Program-made: the position numbers and the translations under genes
NCBI RefSeq assembly: GCF_003056305.1
Contig: NZ_PYVX01000008.1
Span: 62,001-126,000 of the forward strand
Direction: 5' to 3'
Source: Halomonas denitrificans
GTDB lineage: Bacteria; Pseudomonadota; Gammaproteobacteria; Pseudomonadales; Halomonadaceae
DNA: 64,000 bases
In this document: positions 36,491 to 44,804 of the stretch, one piece after another
How positions within the stretch are numbered: position 1 is the stretch's first letter
How the letters are laid out: each line of letters starts with the position of its first letter
The notes under the pieces: generated by a model
What the model was told of the DNA's origin: nothing
What the model saw: the letters and a program-made list of their open reading frames with translations, nothing else
Databases searched by the model: none

Positions 36491-38773
36491 TCAGTCCTCG
36501 AGGGCCGAGGTGTAGAGCGTCGTCGTCTCGCGCGTCACCCACAGCGGGTTGCTCCAGGCGGTCTCGCCATCCTGGTCGTCGACCTCGAGGGCGACCCAGC
36601 CCTCGACCGCCTCGTCCAGGGTCAGCGCGAGGCGCGCCTCTCGGCCGTCCAGGGCGACGGTCTCCAGCACCTCACCGCCGCTGCCGATCAGCCGGGCCTC
36701 CTTCAAGCCGTCGACGGCCGTGACATCGACCTTCCAGGTGAAGGCCTCCCCCTCGGGCAGGCGCAGGTCATCGCCGAACAGGCCGTTGCGCGGATGCAGC
36801 AGCGGCCCCTGGGTGGCGTAGCCGTGGCCGTCCTTGAGAGCCCGGGCAAAGGCGCGCGGGGTCAGCTCACCCGGCACCTTGGCCATCATGCGGATGCGGC
36901 CGGTCAGGTCGTTCCAGGCGTCGTGGGTATCGGTGCCCGCGGTGAAGTAGATGCGGCGGCCGGCGTCCCAGAAGTTGTGGGCCGTCTGGCGCGTCGGGAC
37001 GTTGTCGACTTCCGCGTTGAGCTCCAGCAGGTCGAAGCCGGTGGCGAAGCCGCCCGGCACGCTGTCGTTGGCGAGGTTGCGCAGGTAGCCGTAGTCGTTG
37101 AACGGGTGGTTGAGGGGAATCACTTCGGCGTTGAGGCGACGGGCGTCCGCCAGGATCGCCTGGACGCTGTCGGTGCCCGGGTCCACCTGCATCTCGCCGG
37201 CGATGTCGATGGGGAAGGGGTTCATGTGCCCCCAGGACGCCGACACCTCGATGGAGGGGATGAAGGGCACGCCGCGCTGCCCGGAGAGCGCCTGGAAGCG
37301 TTCATGGTTGGCCGTGGAGTCGTGGTCACTGATGAACGTCAGGTCGAGGTCGGTAGCCAGCTGCGCCCGCACGACCGTCTCGGGCGGGGTGGTGCCCTCG
37401 AGGACGTTGGCGTGGTGATGCAGGTCGGCCCCGTACCAGGCGTCATTGTTGGGCTCGGCCAGCCGCTCGATCTCGACGGTCTCCTGCACGGTCTCGCCAG
37501 AGGCCAGGGTCACCGAGAGCTCCTGCTGCTCGGCGGTGAAGCCGGCGCCGGCATCGACGCTCAGGCGGTAGACGCCGGGCGCCAGGGCGAGCTGTGCCTG
37601 GCCCGCCGGGGCCAGCTCGGTGAAGAAGGTCTGCTTGCCGAGGAACTCGACGGGCGGCTGCTGCCCCTCGAGGATCACCAGCCGCGCGTCGCGGGGCGCC
37701 CCGGTGCTGGCATCGCGCACGTCGAGACGGAGCGTGCCCGGTCCCGCCAGCCCGGCGAAGTCGAGCGTCTGCTCGCCGCCCTCGGTGACCGTCAGCGCGA
37801 CAGGCTCGCTGTTGGCGTGGCCCTGGGCCGTGGCGTAGGCGCGGTACTCGCCCGCCGGCAGGGACATCTCGAAGCGGCCCTCCTCGGCCAGCGTCCAGGC
37901 GTAGGGGTGGCCCGCCTTCTCGATCATCACCAGGCCGTCCTGCGGGGCCTCGCCGCCGACGTTGCGCAGGGTGCCCGTGATCTGGCCGACCGGCTCACCG
38001 TGGCGCTCGGCCGCGAAGGCCACCACCGGCGCCAGGTCGCCCTGGGGCACCACCTGCAGCGAACCGTTGAAGGTGCGCGACTCGCCGGGCGCCAGGTCGT
38101 GCTCCAGGTACATGTCCTGGCCGTCATAGTTGATGCGGTCGAAGTAGGGGGCGTGGAGCGCGAAGGCCCAGTCGCGATCGTAGGCGACCATGCGATCGGT
38201 CAGCGCCGCGTCAGCCACGGTCTCCTTGGCATCGCCGAGCCCCGGGACGCCGAACAGGAAGCCGGTATCCGGCCACAGGGTGTGGCCCGAACGAATGCCC
38301 GAAAGCGGCGTGTCGCCGGCGTTTTCCAGCTCGGTCGCAAGATCGATGCGGTCACTGCCCGCCTCGAGGGTATAGGTCGTGGTGACCCAGGCCTCGCCCC
38401 AGTTACGGCGAATCCGCACCACCGCCCGCTCCGGCGAGTCCTCGACGATCTCCACCTCCTTGCCGTCGTTGGGCCAGGCGGACCAGTTGTTGGGGATGAA
38501 GTCGGCGAAGGCGATGCGGTCGAGGTCGATCTTGCCGTCCTTGACGGCGGCCAGGTCGACCAGGGTGCCGCGGGGCACGCCCCAGGGCGGCGCGGATTCC
38601 ACGGCGAGGGAGAAGGCCAGCCGCTCGTTGGCGATGGTCAGGTCCTCGCTCGCGAGGGCCTCCCCGTCGGGAATCGCCGTGGCGCCACGGGTGATGCTGA
38701 CATCGGCGTGAGACGCCGCCGTGGCACCGGCCAGCAGGCCGGCCAGCAGTAGTCGTTCGAGTCGCTTGGTCAT
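36491..38773 (-). CDS. Exported CehA/McbA-family PHP metallohydrolase
   Basis: A 760-residue secreted protein: signal peptide, N-terminal beta-rich region (about 1-300), Ig-like segments, then a PHP domain from about residue 440 with metal ligands in GADLHHHANV, TFISDHDSTANHERF, FIPSIEVSASWGH, NHPFNDYG and TAGTDTHDAW. CehA and McbA hydrolyse aryl carbamate pesticides, but most family members have unknown phosphoester or ester substrates. It is monocistronic, with a 16-bp operator-like dyad about 60 bp upstream. A decayed copy of part of its 3' region occurs at 43211-43299. Confidence 0.85.
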   Translation of the reverse strand: MTKRLERLLLAGLLAGATAASHADVSITRGATAIPDGEALASEDLTIANERLAFSLAVESAPPWGVPRGTLVDLAAVKDGKIDLDRIAFADFIPNNWSAWPNDGKEVEIVEDSPERAVVRIRRNWGEAWVTTTYTLEAGSDRIDLATELENAGDTPLSGIRSGHTLWPDTGFLFGVPGLGDAKETVADAALTDRMVAYDRDWAFALHAPYFDRINYDGQDMYLEHDLAPGESRTFNGSLQVVPQGDLAPVVAFAAERHGEPVGQITGTLRNVGGEAPQDGLVMIEKAGHPYAWTLAEEGRFEMSLPAGEYRAYATAQGHANSEPVALTVTEGGEQTLDFAGLAGPGTLRLDVRDASTGAPRDARLVILEGQQPPVEFLGKQTFFTELAPAGQAQLALAPGVYRLSVDAGAGFTAEQQELSVTLASGETVQETVEIERLAEPNNDAWYGADLHHHANVLEGTTPPETVVRAQLATDLDLTFISDHDSTANHERFQALSGQRGVPFIPSIEVSASWGHMNPFPIDIAGEMQVDPGTDSVQAILADARRLNAEVIPLNHPFNDYGYLRNLANDSVPGGFATGFDLLELNAEVDNVPTRQTAHNFWDAGRRIYFTAGTDTHDAWNDLTGRIRMMAKVPGELTPRAFARALKDGHGYATQGPLLHPRNGLFGDDLRLPEGEAFTWKVDVTAVDGLKEARLIGSGGEVLETVALDGREARLALTLDEAVEGWVALEVDDQDGETAWSNPLWVTRETTTLYTSALED

Positions 38774-38834
38774 TGAAGCGCTCCCTTGCAGGGTATGTCG
38801 TTATTGGTAGGTAACGTTTCTATCCTCCTTTATT

Positions 38835-38850
38835 TTGATTGACCATTCAA
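38835..38850. promoter_or_regulatory. Operator-like dyad upstream of the metallohydrolase
   Basis: TTGATTGACCATTCAA is a 16-bp imperfect palindrome resembling TetR-family (for example BetI-type) operators. It lies in an AT-rich stretch 62 bp before the start codon. No TetR gene adjoins it. Confidence 0.45.
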
Positions 38851-38947
38851 ACAACAACCATGAGGCGACCAGGCGCAGGCGGGGCTCCTCCCAACGGCGG
38901 GGAACGGCTGACATGGGGTCTGTCCGGTTAGCCCGTCACCAAACCAA

Positions 38948-38978
38948 AAAGGCCGTCGATCCATGATCGACGGCCTTT
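38948..38978 (-). terminator. Phasin gene terminator
   Basis: A 13-bp perfect stem (AAAGGCCGTCGAT / ATCGACGGCCTTT) with loop CCATG and a T-run on the minus strand. Confidence 0.88.
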
Positions 38979-39020
38979 GGGATGCTTTCCTCATCCCGGC
39001 CCGCAGGCCGGGTTAAAGGC

Positions 39021-39446
39021 TTACTTGGCAGCCTTGGGTGCGGCTTCCTTGACGGCCTTGCTGGCGGTCTCGGTGGCCTGCTCGACGCTTTCCTGGGCCT
39101 GCTTGACGCTGCCCTCGGTCAGCTTCTGGCTCTCCTGGGCGAACTCCTGCTGGAGAGCCACCGCCTTCTCGGCATCGCCCTTCAGGCGCTCGGTCAGCTG
39201 CTTGGCGACGTCCTGCTGGCCTTCCAGGTAGCTCTTGAAGCCTTCGGCGTCCTTGACCTCTACCAGCTTGCGCAGCTGCGCCAGGTTGGTGTCAGCATAG
39301 GTCTTGGTGGCATCGAGCTGAGCATTGACCATCTTCTCGGTGAAGTCGACGGACAGGGCGGCGAAGGCACGCGCCGGGGCGAAGAACATGGACTCGAACT
39401 GAGCGGTGTCGAATTGCTTGGTGTCGAAAGCGAAAACGTTGGTCAT
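39021..39446 (-). CDS. phaP: Phasin, polyhydroxyalkanoate granule-associated protein
   Basis: A 141-residue amphipathic helical protein that coats PHA granules and limits their coalescence. It matches the phasin_2 family: FAFDTKQFDTAQFESMFFAP, then ALSVDFTEKMVNAQLDATK and KLVEVKDAEGFKSYLEGQQD. The C-terminal 60 residues are an Ala/Glu/Lys-rich helix ending KAAPKAAK-like. GGAGG lies 8 nt before the ATG. A near-consensus sigma-70 promoter upstream predicts strong expression. It is divergent from a cluster of acyl-CoA enzymes, and no PHA synthase is in the window. Confidence 0.92.
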   Translation of the reverse strand: MTNVFAFDTKQFDTAQFESMFFAPARAFAALSVDFTEKMVNAQLDATKTYADTNLAQLRKLVEVKDAEGFKSYLEGQQDVAKQLTERLKGDAEKAVALQQEFAQESQKLTEGSVKQAQESVEQATETASKAVKEAAPKAAK

Positions 39447-39507
39447 GATGGGAACCTCCAGGGTTCTGAGTGCCATGGAACGGGCGATCCCCGTTCTGAT
39501 GCCTTGC

Positions 39508-39536
39508 ATCATAGCAGGCGCTTTTGTGCAGTGCAA
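39508..39536 (-). promoter_or_regulatory. Strong sigma-70 promoter of phaP with overlapping dyad
   Basis: The minus strand reads TTGCAC, 17 nt, TATGAT, with an extended -10 (TGC before TATGAT). The -35 lies inside TTGCACTGCACAA, a TGCA-rich dyad like those bound by the PHA regulator PhaR, so repression until granules form is plausible. Confidence 0.7.
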
Positions 39537-39718
39537 CATAACCCCTTCGCGTCGCCGAGTGCCCGTGCGCAGAGGCCTGGCATTGGCCAGCCTGCTGGAA
39601 AAAACGCCTGATCGCCTGGATATGCGTCGATCATGGCCCCTTAATTCACCTCAAGGTACTGCAGCGGCCACCCCCCTGGGCTAGCCTGTGCTGCAACGCA
39701 ATAAACCGTGGAGCCGCT

Positions 39719-40492
39719 ATGACGAACCCTTTCTCTCTGGAGGGCAAGGTCGGCATCGTGACCGGCCTGGCCAACCAGGACAGTATCGCCTTCGGCTGTG
39801 CCCAGGCCCTGCACGAAGCCGGCGCCGATATGCTGGTGACCTATGCCAGCCCCAAGGCCGAGCGCTTCGTCACCCCGCTCAGTGCCGAGATGGGCCATCC
39901 CGAACTGCGGCTCTGCGATGTGCGGGACGACGACCAGCTGGACGAACTTTTCGACCGGGCGCATCAGCGCTGGGGGCATCTGGACTTCGTGGTGCACTCG
40001 ATCGCCTTTGCGCCGCTGGATGACCTGCATGGCCGTGTAGTGGACTGCTCGCGAGACGGTTTCACGCTGGCGATGGATGTCTCCTGCCACTCCTTCCTGC
40101 GCATGGCGAAACGCGCCGAGGCGCTGATGCCGCATGGCGGCACCCTGGTGTGCATGTCCTACTACGGCGCCGAGCGGGTAGTGGACAACTACAACCTGAT
40201 GGGGCCGGTGAAGGCCGCCCTGGAATCCGCCACCCGTTACCTGGCCGCCGAGCTTGGACCCAAGGGCATCCGCGTGCACGCCGTCTCCCCAGGGCCGATC
40301 CGCACCCGCGCGGCCTCCGGCCTCAAGGATTTCGAGGCCCTGGCCCGGGAGAGCGAAGCCCATGCGCCACTGCGGCGCCTGGCGACGGTGCGCGACGTGG
40401 GCAATGCGGTCGTCTACCTGGCCTCCCCAGCCGGCGCCGCGACCACCGGCTCACTGCACTATGTCGATGCCGGCGACCACATCCGCTACTGA
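39719..40492 (+). CDS. FabI-like enoyl-[acyl-carrier-protein] reductase (SDR)
   Basis: A 257-residue SDR that reduces enoyl thioesters with NAD(P)H. It has the FabI-type cofactor loop GLANQDSIAFGCAQAL, HSIAFAP, and the FabI active-site arrangement in which Tyr and Lys are six residues apart (YNLMGPVKAALES), not the YxxxK of ordinary SDRs; the last motif is AGDHIRY. GGAG lies 8 nt upstream. It is followed after 52 bp by a MaoC-Pta fusion and ackA, which suggests a role on CoA thioesters or a PHA-linked branch, not general fatty acid synthesis. Substrate is inferred. Confidence 0.87.
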   Translation: MTNPFSLEGKVGIVTGLANQDSIAFGCAQALHEAGADMLVTYASPKAERFVTPLSAEMGHPELRLCDVRDDDQLDELFDRAHQRWGHLDFVVHSIAFAPLDDLHGRVVDCSRDGFTLAMDVSCHSFLRMAKRAEALMPHGGTLVCMSYYGAERVVDNYNLMGPVKAALESATRYLAAELGPKGIRVHAVSPGPIRTRAASGLKDFEALARESEAHAPLRRLATVRDVGNAVVYLASPAGAATTGSLHYVDAGDHIRY

Positions 40493-40544
40493 GCCCCATA
40501 TCGCCACCGAAGCCCCTGGCGAAGCGAACGACAAGGAGAGAACA

Positions 40545-41972
40545 ATGAGCGCGACAAGCGACGATGGCTTTATCGAGAACCGCACCTTCGACGAGATCAA
40601 GATCGGCGACCAGGCGTGTCTCGAAAAGCGCCTGACCATGGAAGATATCAAGCTTTTCGCGATCATGTCCGGCGACGTCAACCCGGCCCATGTCGACGAC
40701 GACTTCGCCCGCAGCACACGCTTCCAGGAGGTGATTGCCCATGGCATGTGGGGTGGCGCGCTGATCTCCACGGTGCTCGGCACCCAGTTGCCCGGGCCCG
40801 GCACCATCTACATGGGGCAGACCCTGAGCTTTCACGCCCCGGTCAACCTCGGCGACGTGCTCAAGGTGTGCGTCCGGGTCACGGCGAGGGACGAGGCGAA
40901 GAAGCAGCTCGACCTGGAATGCCGCTGTGAGAACCAGAAGGGCAAGGTCGTCATTGAAGGCCAGGCCCATGTGCTCGCCCCGACCGAGAAGATTCGGCGG
41001 CCGCGCACCGCCATGCCCGAGGTGCGCCTGGCCGAGCGAGGCCGCCTGCATGAGATCCTCAGCGCCGCCGACCACCCCGAGCCCATCGTCATGGCCGTGG
41101 TCCACCCGGTCGATCGCGAATCGCTGCTGGGTGCCGTGGCCGCCGCCGAACATGGGCTCATCGTGCCCTTGCTGGTGGGGCCCGCTGGCAAGATACAGGC
41201 TGCCGCCGATGCCGCCGAGGTCGATATCCGTGACTTCGAGGTGATAGACACCCCTCACAGTCACGCCGCGGCAGAAAGGGCCGTGGCCCTGGTACGCGAA
41301 GGTCGCGCCGCCTCGCTGATGAAGGGAGCCCTGCACACCGACGAGCTGATGCGCGAAGTGTTCAAGCGCGAGAGCGGCCTGCGCACCGAACGCTGCATCA
41401 GCCATGTGATGGCGTTCGACGTGCCCACCTACCCCCGCCCGCTGTTCATCACCGACGCCGCCATCAACATCTACCCCACTCTCGCTCACAAGCGCGACAT
41501 CGTGCAGAACGTCATCGAGCTGGCCCAGGCGCTGGGCATCGCCGACCCCAAGGTGGCGATACTCTCGGCGGTGGAAACCATCAACCCCAAGATCACCTCT
41601 ACCCTGGACGCCGCCGCGCTGTGCAAGATGGCCGAACGCGGCCAGATCACCGGCGGCACCCTGGACGGCCCCCTGGCCTTCGACAACGCCGTCTCCGAGG
41701 CCGCCGCCGAGGCCAAGCACATCGTCTCGCCGGTGGCCGGCAAGGCCGATATCCTGGTCGCCCCGGACCTCGAGGCCGCCAACATGCTGATGAAACAGCT
41801 CACCTACCTCGCCGACGCCACCGGTGCCGGCATCGTGCTGGGTGCCAGGGTGCCGATCGTGCTGACCAGCCGCGCCGACGAAGCCATCACGCGCATGGCC
41901 TCCTGCGCCCTGGCACTGCTGCTGGCCGACTACCAGCAGCGCCAGGGCGCCGCGCAACAACAGGAGCGCTGA
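40545..41972 (+). CDS. Bifunctional MaoC-like enoyl-CoA hydratase / phosphate acyltransferase
   Basis: A 475-residue fusion. Residues 1-150 are a MaoC hot-dog hydratase with the hydratase-2 motif SGDVNPAHVDDDFARSTRF, suggesting R-specific enoyl-CoA hydration. Residues 165-460 are a phosphate acetyl/butyryltransferase (PTA_PTB) domain: VMAVVHPVDRESLLG, ASLMKGALHTDELM, ITDAAINIYPTL and the C-terminal GARVPIVLTSRAD. AAGGAGAG precedes the ATG by 4 nt. Only one base separates its stop from ackA, so acyl-phosphate made here probably feeds the kinase to yield ATP. The acyl group may be acetyl, butyryl or 3-hydroxybutyryl. Confidence 0.92.
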   Translation: MSATSDDGFIENRTFDEIKIGDQACLEKRLTMEDIKLFAIMSGDVNPAHVDDDFARSTRFQEVIAHGMWGGALISTVLGTQLPGPGTIYMGQTLSFHAPVNLGDVLKVCVRVTARDEAKKQLDLECRCENQKGKVVIEGQAHVLAPTEKIRRPRTAMPEVRLAERGRLHEILSAADHPEPIVMAVVHPVDRESLLGAVAAAEHGLIVPLLVGPAGKIQAAADAAEVDIRDFEVIDTPHSHAAAERAVALVREGRAASLMKGALHTDELMREVFKRESGLRTERCISHVMAFDVPTYPRPLFITDAAINIYPTLAHKRDIVQNVIELAQALGIADPKVAILSAVETINPKITSTLDAAALCKMAERGQITGGTLDGPLAFDNAVSEAAAEAKHIVSPVAGKADILVAPDLEAANMLMKQLTYLADATGAGIVLGARVPIVLTSRADEAITRMASCALALLLADYQQRQGAAQQQER

Positions 41973-41973
41973 C

Positions 41974-43188
41974 ATGGGCGACATTCTGGTCATCAACAGC
42001 GGCTCGTCGAGTCTCAAGTTCGCCCTGTTTACCGCGCCCGACGCGGACGATCACGATCTCGACAGCCTTGCGCTGCGTTATCAAGGCAAGCTCACCGGGC
42101 TCGGCAAGGGGCAGGCCGCCTCCGCCGCTCGCCTGGAAGACGCCGAGGGCCAGCCGGTACAGGCCGGCGCCTTCAGCGACCTGCCCCCCGCACTGGATCA
42201 TCAGGGTGCATTGGTGCGGCTGCTCGACTGGATCGATGAGCGTCCCGATCTCGACGACCTCGCCGTGGTCGGCCATCGCGTGGTGCACGGCGGACGCCAC
42301 TTCCATGCACCGGTGGTGCTCGACACGGCGATCATCGATGAACTGCAGACCCTCGAGCCCCTGGCCCCGCTGCATCAGCCCTACGGCCTCGAGCCAATCA
42401 GGCGCCTGGCCGAGCGGCTTCCCGGCATCACTCAGATCGCCTGCTTCGATACCGCCTTTCACACCACCCAGCCGGCAGTGGCCCGGCATTTCGCCCTGCC
42501 TCGCGAACTGACCGCCAGGGGCCTGATTCGCTACGGCTTTCATGGGCTCTCCTACGACTACATCAATCGCATGCTGCCGCGTCACTTGAACGGCCAGCCC
42601 ACAGGGCGAGTGGTGGTCGCCCACCTGGGCAACGGCGCCAGCCTCTGCGCCATTCAGGACGGCCAGAGCGTGGGCTCGACCATGGGCTTCACCGCGCTCG
42701 AAGGCCTGCCCATGGGCACCCGCTGCGGCAGCCTGGACCCCGGTCTGGTGCTGTACCTGCTCGGCGAGGAGGGCATGAGCGTCGACGAGGTGAGTGACCT
42801 GCTCTACTCAGGCTCCGGCCTGCTCGGCGTTTCCGGCATCAGCGGCGACATGCGCGCGCTGCTGGAGAGCGACGCCGTCGAGGCCCAGGAAGCAATCGAC
42901 CTCTTCGTATATCGCATCGTCCGCGAAATCGGCAGCCTCGCCGCCGCCATGGGCGGGCTGGATCATCTGGTGTTCACGGCGGGCATCGGCGAGAGGGCGG
43001 CTCCGGTGCGCCGAGCCATCGGCCAGGGGTGCGCCTGGCTCGGCGTTGACCTGGACGAGGATGCCAATCGTCGCGATGCGGCCTGCATTTCGCGCACCGA
43101 CAGCCAAGTCGGTGCCTGGGTCATCCACACCGATGAGGAACGCATGATCGCCTGGCACGCCAGCAGCCTGATGGCGGCACCCGCATGA
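41974..43188 (+). CDS. ackA: Acetate kinase (acetate/butyrate kinase family)
   Basis: A 404-residue ASKHA-fold kinase that interconverts acyl-phosphate plus ADP with carboxylate plus ATP. Motifs: phosphate-1 loop NSGSSSLKFALF, GHRVVHGGRHF, CFDTAFHTT, AHLGNGASLCAI, GFTALEGLPMGTRCG and adenosine motif FTAGIGERAAPVRR. Length and motifs favour acetate kinase over butyrate kinase, though the fused Pta-type partner and the PHA context leave propionate or hydroxybutyrate open. Last gene of the three-gene operon. Confidence 0.93.
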   Translation: MGDILVINSGSSSLKFALFTAPDADDHDLDSLALRYQGKLTGLGKGQAASAARLEDAEGQPVQAGAFSDLPPALDHQGALVRLLDWIDERPDLDDLAVVGHRVVHGGRHFHAPVVLDTAIIDELQTLEPLAPLHQPYGLEPIRRLAERLPGITQIACFDTAFHTTQPAVARHFALPRELTARGLIRYGFHGLSYDYINRMLPRHLNGQPTGRVVVAHLGNGASLCAIQDGQSVGSTMGFTALEGLPMGTRCGSLDPGLVLYLLGEEGMSVDEVSDLLYSGSGLLGVSGISGDMRALLESDAVEAQEAIDLFVYRIVREIGSLAAAMGGLDHLVFTAGIGERAAPVRRAIGQGCAWLGVDLDEDANRRDAACISRTDSQVGAWVIHTDEERMIAWHASSLMAAPA

Positions 43189-43465
43189 AGGGGCGCGAGG
43201 GCGGCGTGACAGCGGCCCCTGGGCCGCGTAGCCATGCCCATCTTCGAGGGTGCGGCGAAGATGTGCGGGGTCAGCTCGCCTGGCACGCTGCCGTTGGCCG
43301 GGTTAGCCGCGAAACCCGGACAGTCATCGATCTCAGGAAGAAGCCGGGCCAGGGCAGTCATGGGATCTCTTCCGCCGCACCCCGAGCTGAGCCATCCAAA
43401 GCCGGACAGTGTGCAGACACTCGGCCAACGATGCCCTGCCCAAGGCCGCTTGGCCCGCCGCGGGG
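43189..43465. other. Degenerate intergenic stretch with a gene relic
   Basis: No credible gene. It contains a decayed segment resembling the CehA/McbA 3' region (43211-43299) and otherwise GC-rich sequence with no clear site; the downstream small-protein gene ends here on the minus strand. Confidence 0.5.
43211..43299 (-). pseudogene. Relic of a CehA/McbA-like metallohydrolase gene
   Basis: Starting at AGCGGCCCCTGGG, this stretch aligns with the intact metallohydrolase gene near 36801-36886 (shared GCGTAGCC, GCGGGGTCAGCTC, GGCAC). Its minus-strand translation gives VPGELTPHIFAAPSKMGMAT against VPGELTPRAFARALKDGHGY. Only about 30 codons remain, with no usable ends. Confidence 0.5.
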
Positions 43466-43642
43466 TTAGCGCCGCCAGCAGGCCGCTTCCCGGCACCCGG
43501 GGCGCACGCGGGCCAGCCACCGAACCCCTCGGCGAAGCCCGCGCCAGGCACCGCGGAACACCTTGGCAAAGAAGGCGGCGCGTAGCTGGGCGTTGCGCTG
43601 CTCCAGTTCACGCATCTTCGGGTCGGGGTTGTGGAAGGCCAT
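43466..43642 (-). CDS. Small basic protein downstream of ybjQ
   Basis: A 58-residue frame not obvious from longer frames: MAFHNPDPKMRELEQRNAQ, LRAAFFAKVFRGAWRGLRRG, then VRWLARVRPGCREAACWRR and TAA. GGAG lies 8 nt upstream and the gene starts 19 nt after the ybjQ stop, so co-translation is likely. It is strongly basic with an amphipathic helix, reminiscent of DUF1127-like small proteins. No function is known. Confidence rests on the ribosome site, spacing and codon use. Confidence 0.6.
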   Translation of the reverse strand: MAFHNPDPKMRELEQRNAQLRAAFFAKVFRGAWRGLRRGVRWLARVRPGCREAACWRR

Positions 43643-43661
43643 CGGCTGCTCCGCGACCGGC

Positions 43662-44003
43662 TCAGGCCCGGCTGACCTTCACCGCCGTCCCCGTCGCCAC
43701 CAGGAACAGCATCGACTTGCCGCCGCCGGAGATCTCGCTGTAGTCGAGGTCGATGCCGATCACGGCGTTGGCGCCCATCGACGCCGCCTCGCGACGCAGC
43801 TCGTCCAGGCAGGCGACCCGGGCCTCGCGCAGCGCGTCCTGGGAGGACCTGTTGCGCCCGCCGAAGAAGTCGCGGAAGCCGGCGAACATGTCCTTGAGGA
43901 CGTTCATGCCGAACACACACTCAGCGGAGACGATGTCGAGGTGATCGGTGACGCGGTAGCCCTCGAGGTGCGAGGAGGTGGTGAGGATCACGCGCTCGGT
44001 CAT
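43662..44003 (-). CDS. YbjQ family protein (DUF74, putative heavy-metal-binding)
   Basis: A 113-residue soluble protein of the YbjQ family, which forms a pentameric fold annotated as putative metal-binding. It starts [20 protein letters not shown], contains the conserved [20 protein letters not shown] and [20 protein letters not shown], and ends with a beta-strand [10 protein letters not shown]. The ATG at 44003 has GGGAG 9 nt upstream. Followed closely by the 58-residue gene. The physiological role of the family is not established. Confidence 0.9.
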   Translation of the reverse strand: MTERVILTTSSHLEGYRVTDHLDIVSAECVFGMNVLKDMFAGFRDFFGGRNRSSQDALREARVACLDELRREAASMGANAVIGIDLDYSEISGGGKSMLFLVATGTAVKVSRA

Positions 44004-44116
44004 GTGAGGACACTCCCTGTGGTGGCGGACACGCTGGGCGGCGTGGCGCCGATCAAGGCGCGACGACCGCTCCCTCATCATGCGCGGGGGACAAGCGGCC
44101 GGGCAAGGGAGAGGGA

Positions 44117-44157
44117 GTCGCCGCCTCGCCGCGGGAGGACAGTGGCGAAGCGGCGAC
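44117..44157 (-). terminator. Hairpin after the outer-membrane protein gene
   Basis: A 14-bp stem with one mismatch (GTCGCCGCCTCGCC / GGCGAAGCGGCGAC), 5 nt beyond the stop of the minus-strand gene. No T-run. Confidence 0.4.
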
Positions 44158-44162
44158 GAGCC

Positions 44163-44708
44163 TCAGAAGGTGTAGATCACCCCGGCGGTGACCAGGTCCA
44201 GATCGCCGATCTCGTCGGCGTCGATGCGCTCGTACTCGAGTCGCCCGGTCAGGCCGAACAGCCCCAGGCGCGCGCCCACCCCGTAGACCGGATCGGTGCC
44301 GGAGCGATCGCCGATCCCGTGGCCGCGACGCTCGGCATCCCAGTCGGCCATGCCGGCCTTGGCGTAGAGGCCCAGCGGCCCGAAGCTCAGCCCGGCCAGC
44401 CCCATGGCCTGGACGCTCTCGACCTCGAGTGTCGCCGAGCGGCCGCCCACCTCGCCATCGAGCTTGCCGGTGTTGACGTAACTCAGCTCGGCGCCGAGGT
44501 CGAGGAACGGCAGCCAGCCGAAGTGGTAGCCGCCGGTCAGCTTCCAGTGGTTCGCCTCGTCGTCGAAGGCGCCGTCGCCGTGGGTCTCGCCGGCCCCGGC
44601 GCCGACGTAGAAGCCGGTGCCGGCCGCCATGGCGGGCGCGGCGCCGAGCGCGAGCCCCGCGGCCAGGCCGGCGGCGAGCAGGGAGCGGGAGAGGAACGTC
44701 CGTGGCAT
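44163..44708 (-). CDS. Small outer-membrane beta-barrel protein
   Basis: A 181-residue exported protein. The signal peptide (ends APAMA) is followed by alternating amphipathic strands (TGFYVGAGAGETHGDG, WKLTGGYHFGWLPFLDLGAE, DPVYGVGARLGLFGLTGRLE) and a C-terminal aromatic residue (GVIYTF), the classical outer-membrane insertion signal. It resembles the OmpA/OmpW-like eight-stranded porin family. Whether it forms a pore or is structural is unknown. Stands alone between ybjQ and tspO. Confidence 0.85.
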   Translation of the reverse strand: MPRTFLSRSLLAAGLAAGLALGAAPAMAAGTGFYVGAGAGETHGDGAFDDEANHWKLTGGYHFGWLPFLDLGAELSYVNTGKLDGEVGGRSATLEVESVQAMGLAGLSFGPLGLYAKAGMADWDAERRGHGIGDRSGTDPVYGVGARLGLFGLTGRLEYERIDADEIGDLDLVTAGVIYTF

Positions 44709-44804
44709 GTGATCACTCCTGTGAGTCTTTCAGGGAGCGGGGAGTGTACGCGAGCCAGGGGCGCCACCCCAGCCCGCGAGCCCGCCCCGCGCTAAGAGCC
44801 AAGA

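Noticed and set aside
36794-38752. A 652-codon plus-strand frame opposite the metallohydrolase
   Set aside because: Antisense shadow with no domain.
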